From positions 193,765 to 257,764 of the forward strand of contig NZ_FNWE01000001.1 in the NCBI RefSeq assembly GCF_900104645.1: a stretch of DNA of 64,000 bases, read 5' to 3'. Under the pieces are notes generated by a model. The model saw only the letters and a list, made by a program, of their open reading frames with translations, searched no databases and had not been told where the DNA came from. The DNA is from Alterileibacterium massiliense. GTDB lineage: Bacteria; Bacillota; Clostridia; Peptostreptococcales; Anaerovoracaceae. Positions 28,499 through 38,658 of the stretch are shown piece after piece. The translations under genes were made by a program, and so were the position numbers. Position 1 is the stretch's first letter; each line of letters opens with the position of its first letter.

Positions 28499-28584
28499 AA
28501 GTGCTATAATATACTTGATATATAAGTCCAAACCACAATTGGTAAAAATATAAAGATATAGAAAAGGATATTGAGGTTAATGCT

Positions 28585-30261
28585 ATGTCAAAAGAAAAAA
28601 TAAAAGTATACCTCTATACAAGAGTATCTACATCAATACAGATAGACGGTTATTCTTTAGAGGCACAAAAATCAAGAATGAAGGCTTTTGCTCTCTATAA
28701 TGATTATGAGATTGTTGGTGAATACGAAGATGCGGGTAAGTCTGGAAAATCTATAGAAGGTAGAGTTCAGTTTACTCGTATGATGGAAGATATAAAATCT
28801 GGAAAGGATGGGGTGTCTTTCGTTCTTGTATTTAAATTATCGAGATTTGCAAGAAATGCTGCTGATGTACTTTCGACTTTGCAAATAATGCAGGATTATG
28901 GAGTTAATCTTATCTGCGTTGAAGATGGCATTGATTCATCCAAAGATGCTGGGAAACTAATGATTTCTGTTTTATCAGCAGTGGCTGAAATAGAAAGAGA
29001 AAACATTCGTGTCCAAACAATGGAAGGTCGTATTCAAAAGGCAAGAGAGGGTAAATGGAATGGTGGCTTTGCTCCGTATGGCTATAAACTTGAAGACGGC
29101 AAGCTGTTTATAAATGAGGAAGAGGCAGTTGCCATAAGAACGATTTTCGACCAGTATGTAAATACTACGATAGGAGCCAATGGGATATCTAAATACTTAG
29201 AGAATCATGGAATTAGAAAAATCCCAAGACAGAACGGAAAGAATCCTTTGTTTGATGCAGGTCTTATAAGAAAGATATTAAAGAATCCTGTATATAATGG
29301 GAAAATAGCATTTGGAAGAAGAACTTTAGAAAAAGTTCATGGTACAAGGAATGAATACAGACAAGTAGAGCAGGACGATTATTTAGTAGCAGAAGGCATT
29401 CATGAAGCAATAATCCCAGATGAATTGTGGCAGGCTGCACAAGTTAAGCTGAAAGCACAAGCTAAAAAGTATGAACATGTAAATAAGGGCAAGAACATGA
29501 GGACACACTTATTATCAGGAATAGTAAAGTGTCCGATATGTGGTGCTGGAATGTTTGGAAACAAATCCATAAAATATAAAAAAGATGGGACGAAGTATAA
29601 AGACTTCTATTACTATGGTTGTAAGCATAGACTTATGAATAGAGGACATAAATGCACCTATAACAAACAAATTAGAGAAGAATTGTTAGATGATGCTGTC
29701 GCTGAGGTAATAATCAAGTTAGTTAGCAATCCTAAATTTGCATCTATGATGAAGGAAAAAATCAACATGAAGGTTGATACATCAGCGATTGAAAATGAGA
29801 TAGATAATTATCAAAAAGAGCTAAGGAAAAGTCATTCCACAAAATTTAAGCTCATTGAGGAAATAGATAATTTAGATGTTGATGATAAGCACTACAAACG
29901 AAGAAAACAGGATTTAGATGATAGACTTTATCGTATGTACGATAAAATTGAAGAATTAGAATCATTGTTAATTGATGCAAAAGCAAAGAAACAAACTATT
30001 GAAGCTGAAAAACTTACTGGCGATAATATATATAAGGTTTTGATTTATTTTGACAAACTTTATAAAGTCATGAACGATGTTGAACGCAGGCAGCTAATAG
30101 AAGCACTCATCTCTGAAATTCAAATTTATGAAGAGAAGCAGGCAAATGGGCAATGGCTAAAATCCATTACTTTTAAGCTACCTATCATTGATGAGGATCT
30201 AAATATAAGTTTGGACAATGATGAGCATGTTGAGAGTGTCTGTTTGCTGTCAAGAAAATAA
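28585..30261 (+). CDS. ICE integrase, large serine recombinase
   Basis: A 558-residue recombinase. The resolvase domain has nucleophile Ser15 in YTRVSTSIQIDGYSLEAQ and motif FKLSRFARNAADV. The recombinase domain (GGFAPYGYKLEDG), zinc ribbon (CPICGAGMFGNK...C) and coiled coil (about 400-470) follow. The C-terminus reads DEHVESVCLLSRK, which resembles the last residues of RlmD/RumA. The gene is AT-rich with AAAGG-type spacing and starts near the right end of the ICE. It should catalyse integration and excision of the whole ICE. The sequence after the stop is flank. Confidence 0.9.
   Translation: MSKEKIKVYLYTRVSTSIQIDGYSLEAQKSRMKAFALYNDYEIVGEYEDAGKSGKSIEGRVQFTRMMEDIKSGKDGVSFVLVFKLSRFARNAADVLSTLQIMQDYGVNLICVEDGIDSSKDAGKLMISVLSAVAEIERENIRVQTMEGRIQKAREGKWNGGFAPYGYKLEDGKLFINEEEAVAIRTIFDQYVNTTIGANGISKYLENHGIRKIPRQNGKNPLFDAGLIRKILKNPVYNGKIAFGRRTLEKVHGTRNEYRQVEQDDYLVAEGIHEAIIPDELWQAAQVKLKAQAKKYEHVNKGKNMRTHLLSGIVKCPICGAGMFGNKSIKYKKDGTKYKDFYYYGCKHRLMNRGHKCTYNKQIREELLDDAVAEVIIKLVSNPKFASMMKEKINMKVDTSAIENEIDNYQKELRKSHSTKFKLIEEIDNLDVDDKHYKRRKQDLDDRLYRMYDKIEELESLLIDAKAKKQTIEAEKLTGDNIYKVLIYFDKLYKVMNDVERRQLIEALISEIQIYEEKQANGQWLKSITFKLPIIDEDLNISLDNDEHVESVCLLSRK
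30226..30261 (+). other. Proposed ICE right attachment site (attR) in an rlmD/rumA-like tail
   Basis: The last 11 codons of the integrase read HVESVCLLSRK-stop, like the C-terminus of the 23S rRNA m5U methyltransferase RlmD/RumA. Several ICEs are known to insert at the 3' end of that gene, leaving this sequence at the junction. The left junction lies outside the window, so the core cannot be delimited. Confidence 0.5.
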
Positions 30262-30542
30262 GATAATGGGTTATAAGACTGTTGAAATCAATGGAATTTA
30301 GAATTTAAAAGAAGCCTTAAAAGCCAATTTTATATTTGGAAAACAACTTGTAGGATAAGTTCAAGAATAGATTATTGCAGGGTGTGAGGATACTATGGTT
30401 ATTTTAGGTGGAGTTAACGGGGTGGATAATATAGAGCTACTTATCATATAATAAAAATATATAATAATTAAGTTGAATTAAGGGTTCAATATGAATAAAA
30501 AATGCATATGATATTACCTAAAAAATAATTACAAATCCAGCG

Positions 30543-31339
30543 AGCAGGAATCTATGCACGAGTCAGCATTGCGGATAGAGACCAGTTAAATACTTGGTTG
30601 CTCAAATATCTGCTTTAACTAGACTCTTATTATTCCAATTGGAAACTTGTAGATATTGATATTGCATCAGGCATGGCTAAATCAAGCAGAAAAGAATTCT
30701 TAAGAATGCTTGAATATATAAAGAAAGAAGACATTATTATAATCGTTACAAAGAGCGTTAGCCTATATGGTTGAGACACAGCAATTGCCTTAGAAGGATT
30801 AAAATTAATTAAGCAATCCATTGCAATAATCATCTTTGAACAAGAAAACTTAGATAGACAAGAAGATGATACAGATATGATATATACATTATGGAATCTT
30901 TAGTGCAATCAGAAAATAAACAGCGAAGTGAAAATATAAAATGGGTTCTAAAAAAAGAGCGACACAAGGCACATCAAAACTTTATAATCGAAAATACTGT
31001 AGCTATGATCATGATGAAAATGGAGACTTGATTATAAAATTCCAACAATCAAAAATAGTCAAGAAAATATTTAATTGGTACTTAAATGGGATAAGCTTCA
31101 TAGGCATTGTCAAAGAACTTGAAAAAGAGAATAAAATCCACAACAGGGAAAACAAATGGCCTAAGAGAAGTATTGAGAGCATGTTATAAAATGTAAAGCA
31201 TACAGGTTCTGTAAAACTAATAGATTCAGTAAATAAAGATAATTATTATCTTCAAAAAGACAATCATGAATCAATTATTACTGATGAAGTATTTAATAAA
31301 GTTCAAGAAGAAAAACCAAGTAGAAGTAATCTTGATTAA
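30543..31339 (+). pseudogene. Decayed serine recombinase
   Basis: One reading frame shows AGIYARVSIADRDQLN, then a stop, then NWKLVDIDIASGMAKSSRKEFLRMLEYIKKEDIIIIVTK, another stop where the family has RFGRD, and more fragments. A recombinase domain follows from 30941 (MGSKKRATQGTSKLYNRKYC...), itself broken near 31187. At least four in-frame stops separate recognisable pieces. It is the remnant of an older integrated element next to the ICE junction. Confidence 0.8.
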
Positions 31340-31435
31340 GAGAATAATAGAAAGAGTAGAAAATATAGTTCAAAAAATACAGTTAAGAATAATTAATAAT
31401 CGAGAATGTAAAATTGCAGAAATAAATGAGGTAAA

Positions 31436-32212
31436 ATGGTGAAAAGAAAACAATATAATGATTTTTATTTTATTAATGACGGTAGAATTCATACATTAGC
31501 TGAAGTTCAAGAGCGATATGAAAAAAATAATGGAGATATATCTTTTTTTCAAGGTCGTATGAGATGCCCAGAATGTAAAGAAGCTATACTATCTTTTACA
31601 CATAAAACATCAAGGTGCCGTGAATATTTATCAAAAGAACCTAGTTCAAGTCATTTAGATAACTGTTCCTATAATTATGATTATGCTAGTAAAAAACAAA
31701 TAATTGAGTATGTAGAAACAATTAGTGAAGATCAAATTCAAGATAGGCTCGAATCAGCATTAAATATGCTGATGAATAGAGATTCATCAGTAGATATAAG
31801 CATAAAAAGTCAAACACAAGGAGATAATCCACTTATTATAAAAAGTTTTAACGGGGGAAATTCAATAAAACGAACAATCCCAAGAAAGAGTCTTAGTATG
31901 TGGTTAGATAAAGAATATGAAGATAAAGTTTTTATATTCTATGGAAAAGTTAAATTAAAGGTTGAGCCAGTGAAACAAGCAGAGCAAGAGGGGCGAGTCG
32001 AGCCATTTGAAGAATTTTTTAAATTATTAATTTATACCAAAAGAAGAGATGGGACATGGGGATATAAAACAAAAGTATTTCGTGGAAGAATTGAAGATAA
32101 AATAGATGAGAATAAAGAATATGATATAGCAATTTTAGGGTATCTCGACTTTTCTTATGGGAGAACACCAGAAATAAAGATGGTAAAATACAATTCGTTA
32201 CTATACAGATAA
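31436..32212 (+). CDS. Hypothetical protein with a CPEC zinc-ribbon-like start
   Basis: A 258-residue protein not recognised. The N-terminus has RMRCPECKEAILSF followed by a Cys and a His-x-x-x-Cys (HLDNCSY) that may bind zinc; the rest is alpha/beta and rich in lysine. The stop at 32210 may come from a frameshift: the +1 frame continues QFVTIQINSQIKINNSAYNNDEKEEYLAIL, then a TGA, then further to 32412. The gene may therefore be a truncated or decaying version of a longer protein. It is isolated between pseudogenes. Confidence 0.5.
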   Translation: MVKRKQYNDFYFINDGRIHTLAEVQERYEKNNGDISFFQGRMRCPECKEAILSFTHKTSRCREYLSKEPSSSHLDNCSYNYDYASKKQIIEYVETISEDQIQDRLESALNMLMNRDSSVDISIKSQTQGDNPLIIKSFNGGNSIKRTIPRKSLSMWLDKEYEDKVFIFYGKVKLKVEPVKQAEQEGRVEPFEEFFKLLIYTKRRDGTWGYKTKVFRGRIEDKIDENKEYDIAILGYLDFSYGRTPEIKMVKYNSLLYR

Positions 32213-32530
32213 ATAGCCAAATCAAAATAAATAATAGTGCGTACAATAATGATGAAAAAGAAGAATATTTAGCTATTTTATGAAATAATAACAAGATAGA
32301 ATATAACCTAAATATCACATGTGGAAGCCATAGCGTTAATACAAAAGATATAAATTTAGAAATCCTGCATTTTAAGCAGTTTTATAAGCATTTTATTTTT
32401 GAAAAAGATTAAGAGGGATACATCAAAAATACTCAATAAAATCATATGATTGTAAGAGTAGTTTTGCAACTGGTATGAGGAAACATAAAGATAAAAGTAG
32501 TAATATAAACTCATTTTGTACTTTCTACAA

Positions 32531-32558
32531 GAGTAGCTTAATAAGCTACTCTTTTTTT
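32531..32558 (+). terminator. Terminator before the first AbiE operon
   Basis: GAGTAGCTTA (32531-32540) and TAAGCTACTC (32542-32551) form a perfect stem followed by a run of T. Confidence 0.75.
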
Positions 32559-32674
32559 ATTAAAGGGAGTAAGGACTCGCTACATCCTTTTCAAAATACA
32601 AAACTCTAATAGCCAACTTTACATATTCGCTTTTATAGCATATAATAAAAGCGTAAATGAGAGGGGGGCGGACT

Positions 32675-33262
32675 ATGAATACACTTAAAGAATATATACA
32701 AGAAAAATTAGTAATCACAAACAAAGAAGCAGAAGAACTTGGAAATACCAGGCATAATTTATCAGAATTAACAAAGAGTGGACAATTAGAAAGATTAAGA
32801 CCAGGACTATATCAATTAAAAGGAAAAGTTATAGACGATTTTGTTTTAATATCATCAAATAGTAATCGAATTATATTTTCCCATCAAACAGCCCTATACC
32901 TCCACAACCTATCAGATAGAACTCCAAATGTATTTCATATATCTGTACCTCAAGGCTATAATGCCAGCCATATCAAAAAAAGATATGAAGATTTACAAGT
33001 TCACTATGTAAAAAAAGATCTATACGAATTCGGAAAGACAGAAATAAAATCACCGCAAGGCAATTTTATACCAGTTTACGACATTGATCGAACAATTTGC
33101 GACATTATAATCAACAGAGAAAAAATAGATAAACAAATTTTCACAGAAGCCTTAAAAAGATACTTTAAATCATCAAATAAAAATCTAAGACGACTCATAA
33201 AATACAGTAGACTATTTAAAATAGAAGATGAAATTAGGAAATATATGGAGGTATTATCGTGA
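32675..33262 (+). CDS. abiEi: AbiEi-type antitoxin, first AbiE locus
   Basis: A 195-residue antitoxin and repressor of the type IV AbiE system. The N-terminal winged-helix segment (ITNKEAEELGNTRHNLSELTKSGQLERLRPGLYQL) is followed by the AbiEi core (SHQTALYLHNLSDRTPNVFHISVPQGYN). The ATG at 32675 is chosen for GAGGGGGGCGG upstream. The stop overlaps the toxin's GTG start, the usual coupling. A homologous antitoxin lies at 48581. Confidence 0.85.
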   Translation: MNTLKEYIQEKLVITNKEAEELGNTRHNLSELTKSGQLERLRPGLYQLKGKVIDDFVLISSNSNRIIFSHQTALYLHNLSDRTPNVFHISVPQGYNASHIKKRYEDLQVHYVKKDLYEFGKTEIKSPQGNFIPVYDIDRTICDIIINREKIDKQIFTEALKRYFKSSNKNLRRLIKYSRLFKIEDEIRKYMEVLS

Positions 33263-34101
33263 TTAATATCGAGAGTATAAAGGGCAAGATAAGAAGCATG
33301 GCAGAGAAGAAAAATTTAAAATCCCAAGAAGTTCTTTAAATATATTTTTTCAAAAGATTTTTAGAAAGGCTATCTAAATCAAAGTACAAAAATAATTTTG
33401 TAATAAAAGGTGGATTCCTTATATCATCATTAATCGGAATTGAAAATAGAACAACTATTGACATGGACACAACCATAAAAGGCATAGCCCTAAAAGAAGA
33501 AAAAATAAAAGAAATTGTAGAAGAAATAATAAATATCAATGTAGATGATGGAATAAAATTTGAAATAAAAGACATCAGTTATATTAGGGAAGATGATGAG
33601 TACGAGAACTTTAGAATTTCACTAATAGCAAATGTTGGGAAAACTAAAAATCCAATGAAACTAGACCTAACAACAGGAGATGCAATAACACCAAGGGAAA
33701 TAGAATACACATATCCCTGTATCTTTAGCAAAGAAAATATAAAAATAATGGCATATCCATTAGAAACAATTTTAGCTGAAAAATACGAAACAATAATCAG
33801 AAGAAATATAACAACGACAAGAATGAGAGACTTTTACGACCTGTATACCCTCTACAAACTAAAAAAAGATGAGATAAACTATGAAATTTTAAAAGAAGCA
33901 ATAGAGAGAACCTCAAATAAAAGGGGAAGTCAGGAGATAATGAAAGACTATGAGGAAATAATCGAGGACATAAAAGAAGATTTATACCTAAGATCCTTAT
34001 GGGAAGTATATCTCAGTGAAAATAAGTATATTGGAGATTTGACTTTTGATAAGGTGGTTGATGTAGTGACGATTATTTCAAATAGGGTTAGTGAGATGTA
34101 A
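33259..34101 (+). pseudogene. abiEii: AbiEii-type nucleotidyltransferase toxin, interrupted by one stop codon
   Basis: The toxin frame opens at GTG 33259, overlapping abiEi, and reads INIESIKGKIRSMAEKKNL ... EVL. A TAA stop at 33337-33339 follows, then IYFFKRFLERLSKSKYKNNFVIKGGFLISSLIG and the rest of the protein to 34101. The position corresponds to a Gln in similar toxins, so a single CAA-to-TAA change explains it. The nucleotidyltransferase motif (KGGFLISS...TTIDMDTTIKG) and the motif ETILAEKYETI are otherwise intact. Restart at an internal ATG (33463) would lose the active-site region. Confidence 0.8.
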
Positions 34102-34150
34102 TATTCCAGGGTACTGTTTGGAAATTATAGACAAGAAAATATTAAGTATT

Positions 34151-34178
34151 AGAAGTAGAATTAATCTACTTCTTTTTT
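34151..34178 (+). terminator. Terminator behind the first AbiE locus
   Basis: AGAAGTAGA pairs with TCTACTTCT (34165-34173), followed by TTTTT. Confidence 0.75.
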
Positions 34179-34272
34179 AACAGACAAATGTTATTTCAAG
34201 GATAACGTTTTTATATTAAACGAAAATTTAATGGTATAATATAATAAATAGTAGTTTTTGACGTAGAGCATA

Positions 34273-34484
34273 TTGAGAATTTTTAGTTATAATCTATTAA
34301 AAAAACGGATAGATTTAGACATGATAAGTCATGAATTGATGGGAAAGGCAAAAGTTAGTAAAAGTAAGTTTTATAAAATGAAGAACGGGAAAATATAAAT
34401 GCAGATGTTTTTCTTAGAATTTGTGATTTTTTTGATTGGGGTATGCTAGATATATTAGAGTGCATAAATAAAGATTATATATAA
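34273..34484 (+). pseudogene. Small XRE-type regulator, frameshifted
   Basis: A TTG-opened frame reads SYNLLKKRIDLDMISHELMGKAKVSKSKFYKMKNGK, a Cro/CI-like HTH. Near 34393 it shifts frame and continues NADVFLRICDFFDWGMLDILECINKDYI. Joined, it would be about 70 residues. It lies upstream of the Hachiman operon and may once have regulated it. Confidence 0.5.
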
Positions 34485-34592
34485 TATACGAGTTAGTAAT
34501 TAGAAGTAAGTTTTCATATATTAAATTAATTATTTTAGTGATTAAATTTCTTAAGTTGAGATATAACAAAAATAAAATTAAAGGAGAAAAAA

Positions 34593-35489
34593 TTGAGTCA
34601 TAATCATTCAACAAATATAGAAGTAAATAATTATTTACATATTTATTATATTAGTTTTGATTTACTTGATAGTGGATATGGACAAGTAAAAGATAAGTTC
34701 TATGATGAACTTTTTGATGATATTCCTGCTTTTGCGTTTGGTACTGATGTGATGAACGAGAAAAAAGATAAAATTGGTTTAGTACCTACTGTAAGAGAAG
34801 CAATGAAAAAACTATATACAATAAAAGAAATTCAAGAAGCCAGTAGAGAATATTTAAATTCTAATTCAACAGAAGACAAATATATCAAGAGAGGAGAATT
34901 TGGAGAGTTACTTCTATATCATCTTTTACACGAATACTTTAGAGCCGATGCATTAATATCTAAAATATATTTTAAAGATAGTGTGGGTAGTGTTGCCCAT
35001 GGATTTGATGCGGTTCATGTAGATGTTAAAGAAAAAATTATATGGTTAGGAGAATCTAAACTATATAAAAATCCTAAAACAGCAATTGATGAACTTGCAA
35101 AAGATGTAGTGAATCATTTTAATGTTAATTTTCTAGACAGCGAATTTCAAATAATTACAAATCGAATACACGATTCTAAAGCAGCTTGTGATGATTTTAT
35201 TTTAGAATTATTAGATCCTAATACTAAAATTCTCAGAAAATTAGCCAATATTAATGTATGTTTGTTTGCTGCGTTTGAAAGTGATAGCTTAGCAAATTTT
35301 AATAAAGATAGTTTTGAGGAAACTTTAAATAAAGAAGTTGACAAGCTATATAATAGGATGAATAATTTGTTAAAATTACATCCATGGTCAGATTCTCTCA
35401 ATGTTTATTTGTTACTGTTTCCTTTAGATAACAAGAGAGAATTTGTATCTTCTTTGCATCAAAAATTAAAAGGAGGACAACAAATTTGA
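34593..35489 (+). CDS. hamA: Hachiman anti-phage protein HamA (DUF1837 nuclease)
   Basis: A 298-residue protein with the HamA/DUF1837 fold. The PD-(D/E)xK nuclease residues are visible: HGFDAVHVD near residue 136 and WLGESKLYK near residue 150. KRGEFGELLLYHLLHEYF upstream carries the conserved Glu helix. In Hachiman, HamB holds HamA inactive until damaged or phage DNA is sensed, and HamA then degrades DNA. It starts with TTG behind AAAGGAG and overlaps hamB by 4 bp. No lesion is seen. Confidence 0.85.
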   Translation: MSHNHSTNIEVNNYLHIYYISFDLLDSGYGQVKDKFYDELFDDIPAFAFGTDVMNEKKDKIGLVPTVREAMKKLYTIKEIQEASREYLNSNSTEDKYIKRGEFGELLLYHLLHEYFRADALISKIYFKDSVGSVAHGFDAVHVDVKEKIIWLGESKLYKNPKTAIDELAKDVVNHFNVNFLDSEFQIITNRIHDSKAACDDFILELLDPNTKILRKLANINVCLFAAFESDSLANFNKDSFEETLNKEVDKLYNRMNNLLKLHPWSDSLNVYLLLFPLDNKREFVSSLHQKLKGGQQI

Positions 35490-37621
35490 ATGAAGTTATG
35501 GAATTTAATATTAAATATTTGAAAAATTTTGAATATAATTGGAAATGTACTAAGTATTATTCTTCTGTTATAGATACAACTGAAGCTAGAAAAATTTTAA
35601 TAAATATACTAGAAAATTGGGATAAAGTAAATAATGAGGCTAAATTAATTTGGTTGGACTTGGTTGAAAGAGCAGGTTTTTATCCTTATTATATTGACAA
35701 AATTAAAAATATTGAAAATTATAATCAGTCTTTGCAATCTAGTATTAGAAGTAATTTTTTTAAATCTGAATATTTAACTGGTGTATACTTTCATGAGAAA
35801 CAAAAGGAAATTGAAATAGCAATTAATTTAAAGAAAAATGTTGCGGTTAGTGCACCTACGAGCTTTGGAAAAAGCCTACTTATTGAAGAGTTTGTTGCCA
35901 GAAAACAGTATAGAAATATTTTGATAATTCAACCAACACTTGCATTAATTGATGAAACACGAAAAAATATGTGTAAATATTTAGATTATTATAATATTGT
36001 TATTAACACCAAACAAAAAGCTACAGATAGAAATATTTTTATTTTGACAGCAGAGAGAGTACTTGAATATGAGGCTATGCCTAAAATTGATTTTTTTATT
36101 GTTGATGAATTCTATAAGGTTAGTAATTTGAGAAATGATGATAGAGTGGATGCTTTAAATATTTCTATAATGAAGATAATGAATGATAAACCTCAATCTT
36201 TGTTTTTAACACCTTCTGTTAACTCGCTTTCAGATAAATTTATAAAAATTTATGATGTGGAATTTTTCAAGACAGATTATTCATTGGTGAATACTAATAT
36301 TATAGAAGTTCGAAAGAACAATAAACCATTTAAAAACAAAGAAAAGAAACAAGAGCTATTTAAATTGCGTAAGGGCCTAAAAGAGCCAAGTATAGTGTAC
36401 GTAAAATCACCTAATGAAGCATATAAGTTAGCAAATGAGTACATAGACTACTTTAAAAATGTTGATGTTGTGAATAGAAATTTACCAATATTTGAATGGA
36501 TGGATGAAAATATATCTGAAAAATGGGATCTTAAAAAACTCATGAAGTATGGGATTGGAGCTCATAATGGGGCTTTACCAAGGCATATTGTTTCTTCTGA
36601 AATTGAAATGTTCAATGAAGGGATTCTACAAATTTTGTTTGCCACTGTATCATTAATAGAGGGAGTAAATACGGTTGCGAAAAACATATTAATATTCAGT
36701 AATAATAAAGGCATTAAAGTTATAGATTTTTTTGATTTTGCAAATATCAAAGGAAGGGCGGGAAGAATGGGAAAGTATTATACAGGAAATGTTTATTTAT
36801 TTAATGAACAACTTTCACCTGAAGATTTTTCCATAGATGTTCCTTTTATTGATCAAAAAGATATTTCAAATGAGATTTTATTTAATATCCCTGATGATTA
36901 TGTTGAAGATAGAGATAGAAGGAACAGTTTAGTGTCAGGAATACCAGAAGAATTACAAACTATAATAAGAAAAAATTTAATTTCTGTTGAAGGGCAGAAG
37001 AAATTATATAATTATATTAAATCGAATGTTAATAATTTATCGTATTTAAAGTGGAGTAAAATTCCTTCATTTGAAGATTTGTGGAAGACACTAAACTTGG
37101 CTTATAAATTTTTAGAAAATAATGATAATGAAAAGTTTGCAAAATTACAAGCTCTAATGTCATTAGATATTGTTAATATGCCTTTAAAAGAAGTAATTTA
37201 TAAAAAAGAAGCCTATATAAGCACAGCAGATCCAAATAAAAATTTTCATGAAAAAGCTATCGATGATGTTTTAAAGTTTGTTAGAAATGATGCAAATTAT
37301 AAAATTCCAAAGCTACTGTCAGTTGTAGAGTCTATTCAGAGATATGTTTTTGAAAATATCCATAATGGTACATCTGGAGATTATAGTATATTTAGTTCAT
37401 TATTAGAGAATGGCGAGATAAGTGAAAATTTTAGATTTTTAGTTGATTATGGTGTACCATTATCAGCTGTGAAAAAAATAGAAGTTGAATTTAACAAGTG
37501 TAACAAAGAAAACCATGATAACATATTTATATTACAATGGTTGAAACAAAATATTAATATATTTAATAGTATATTACTGGAATATGAGTATAATTTACTG
37601 AAAAAATCTTTAAATTTTTGA
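35486..37621 (+). CDS. hamB: Hachiman anti-phage helicase HamB
   Basis: A 711-residue superfamily 2 helicase. Walker A SAPTSFGKS is near residue 123, the DExx box VDEFYK near 206, motif IV/V GIGAHNGALPRH and LFATVSLIEGVN near 355-390, and motif VI KGRAGRMG near 423. The C-terminal 250 residues have no known fold by eye. DEFY replaces the usual DEAH/DECH, a family variation rather than a lesion. TTG start behind AAAAGGAGG, overlapping hamA; the two form a complete Hachiman operon. Confidence 0.87.
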   Translation: MNEVMEFNIKYLKNFEYNWKCTKYYSSVIDTTEARKILINILENWDKVNNEAKLIWLDLVERAGFYPYYIDKIKNIENYNQSLQSSIRSNFFKSEYLTGVYFHEKQKEIEIAINLKKNVAVSAPTSFGKSLLIEEFVARKQYRNILIIQPTLALIDETRKNMCKYLDYYNIVINTKQKATDRNIFILTAERVLEYEAMPKIDFFIVDEFYKVSNLRNDDRVDALNISIMKIMNDKPQSLFLTPSVNSLSDKFIKIYDVEFFKTDYSLVNTNIIEVRKNNKPFKNKEKKQELFKLRKGLKEPSIVYVKSPNEAYKLANEYIDYFKNVDVVNRNLPIFEWMDENISEKWDLKKLMKYGIGAHNGALPRHIVSSEIEMFNEGILQILFATVSLIEGVNTVAKNILIFSNNKGIKVIDFFDFANIKGRAGRMGKYYTGNVYLFNEQLSPEDFSIDVPFIDQKDISNEILFNIPDDYVEDRDRRNSLVSGIPEELQTIIRKNLISVEGQKKLYNYIKSNVNNLSYLKWSKIPSFEDLWKTLNLAYKFLENNDNEKFAKLQALMSLDIVNMPLKEVIYKKEAYISTADPNKNFHEKAIDDVLKFVRNDANYKIPKLLSVVESIQRYVFENIHNGTSGDYSIFSSLLENGEISENFRFLVDYGVPLSAVKKIEVEFNKCNKENHDNIFILQWLKQNINIFNSILLEYEYNLLKKSLNF

Positions 37622-37699
37622 ATATTATGTAGAAGATGGATAGTTTTAAAGGGGTCTGTGAGTCTGTAAATAATTTTGTGTATCAATGTTTGACCATTC

Positions 37700-38096
37700 C
37701 TATAGAAATGAAGCTTTTCTTAATTTTACACAGTTTCGATGTATTTTTGTAATGGCCATACTAATCACCAGAACTTTCTTTTGCTTTATTAAGAAGCAGG
37801 GAATGGATCTGCCATATTCTCTTGATAATTTTTCTATCTGCCTATTCATAGATTCAATTTCATTTTTGTAAATAACACCAGTTGTATTAGTAGCTTTTGC
37901 AATCTGGTTTATGTTATTTGTTGCATTTGAAAGTAGCCATTGTAGGTTTCTAAATGGTTCTAAATCTACGACATAAATCTCTTTTTCCAATACACATTTT
38001 CTAAGAAAGTGGGACATTGTTTTACAATTTGCAAGCTTCATTTTCTTCTTTAGTTAATTTAATTTCTATTCTTTCATTTCTAAATCTATTTGCCAT
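37700..38096 (-). pseudogene. MobC-like gene, broken
   Basis: On the minus strand, ATG 38096 behind AAAGGAG opens MANRFRNERIEIKLTKEENEA. A frameshift or small deletion leads into MKLANCKTMSHFLRKCVLEKEIYVVDL and NNINQIAKATNTTGVIYKNEIE, both hallmarks of MobC. The C-terminal end after REYGRSI is foreign-looking, and no relaxase follows. It is a remnant of a former mobilisable element. Confidence 0.7.
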
Positions 38097-38132
38097 TTTA
38101 TTCTCCTTTATAAAATATATTTCGGGGTCTTA

Positions 38133-38151
38133 GGGTTTCCCCTAACAGGGG
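38133..38151. repeat. Inverted repeat upstream of the MobC remnant
   Basis: CCCCT-AAC-AGGGG with an overlapping GGG-TTT-CCC. It lies just before the mobC remnant, where an origin of transfer would be, and is perhaps its relic. Confidence 0.4.
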
Positions 38152-38220
38152 TTTTATATACGCTGTAAAGGGAGCCTAGATGCCTTGAATAACCCTTTTG
38201 TGAGCAAGCTTGCCATACAT

Positions 38221-38555
38221 CTAGCAAATGGAGATGTGAGGATTTCTATGGTGTAAATCATTAATCCACTTGAGCTCCATCTCAGTATGAGAATTAGGAT
38301 GTGGGCTTAAAGGTTTATGAGACTTGTCTCTAAGAGAGTACCTATCCCCGTTAAATCGCTTATTCCAACGCATCAGAGATACCTTTGATATATATGATAC
38401 CTTCGACAGACAAAATTGATAGAGCAACCACTACTATATAGCTTTACAGAGTAATACCTAGTGTCAATAGTGTGGGGCAAATATATCTCAGAATGTGTTA
38501 TACTGTTCATAGCGATTGAATGTCCTTTCGTTAGATGATTTTGTGGTAAAACCAT
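38221..38555 (-). pseudogene. Transposase remnant (helix-turn-helix N-terminal part)
   Basis: Two minus-strand frames, joined by a frameshift near 38410, read TRYYSVKLYSSGCSINFVCRRYHI and then SKVSLMRWNKRFNGDRYSLRDKSHKPLSPHPNSHTEMELKWINDLHHRNPHISIC. This matches the N-terminal HTH part of DDE-type transposases of the rve group. The catalytic domain is absent. Confidence 0.65.
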
Positions 38556-38658
38556 TCTAACGGACTCAATCGCTTTTTTCTATCCCTAATGTCTCACATC
38601 TATTGTATAGTTACAGAAAGTTTATTAATTAGAGAAAATCTAGTATATCTATACTGCG

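Noticed and set aside
36105-36122. HamB as inactive because DEFY replaces DEAH/DECH
   Set aside because: Both acidic residues are kept and all other helicase motifs are present, so no loss of function can be claimed.
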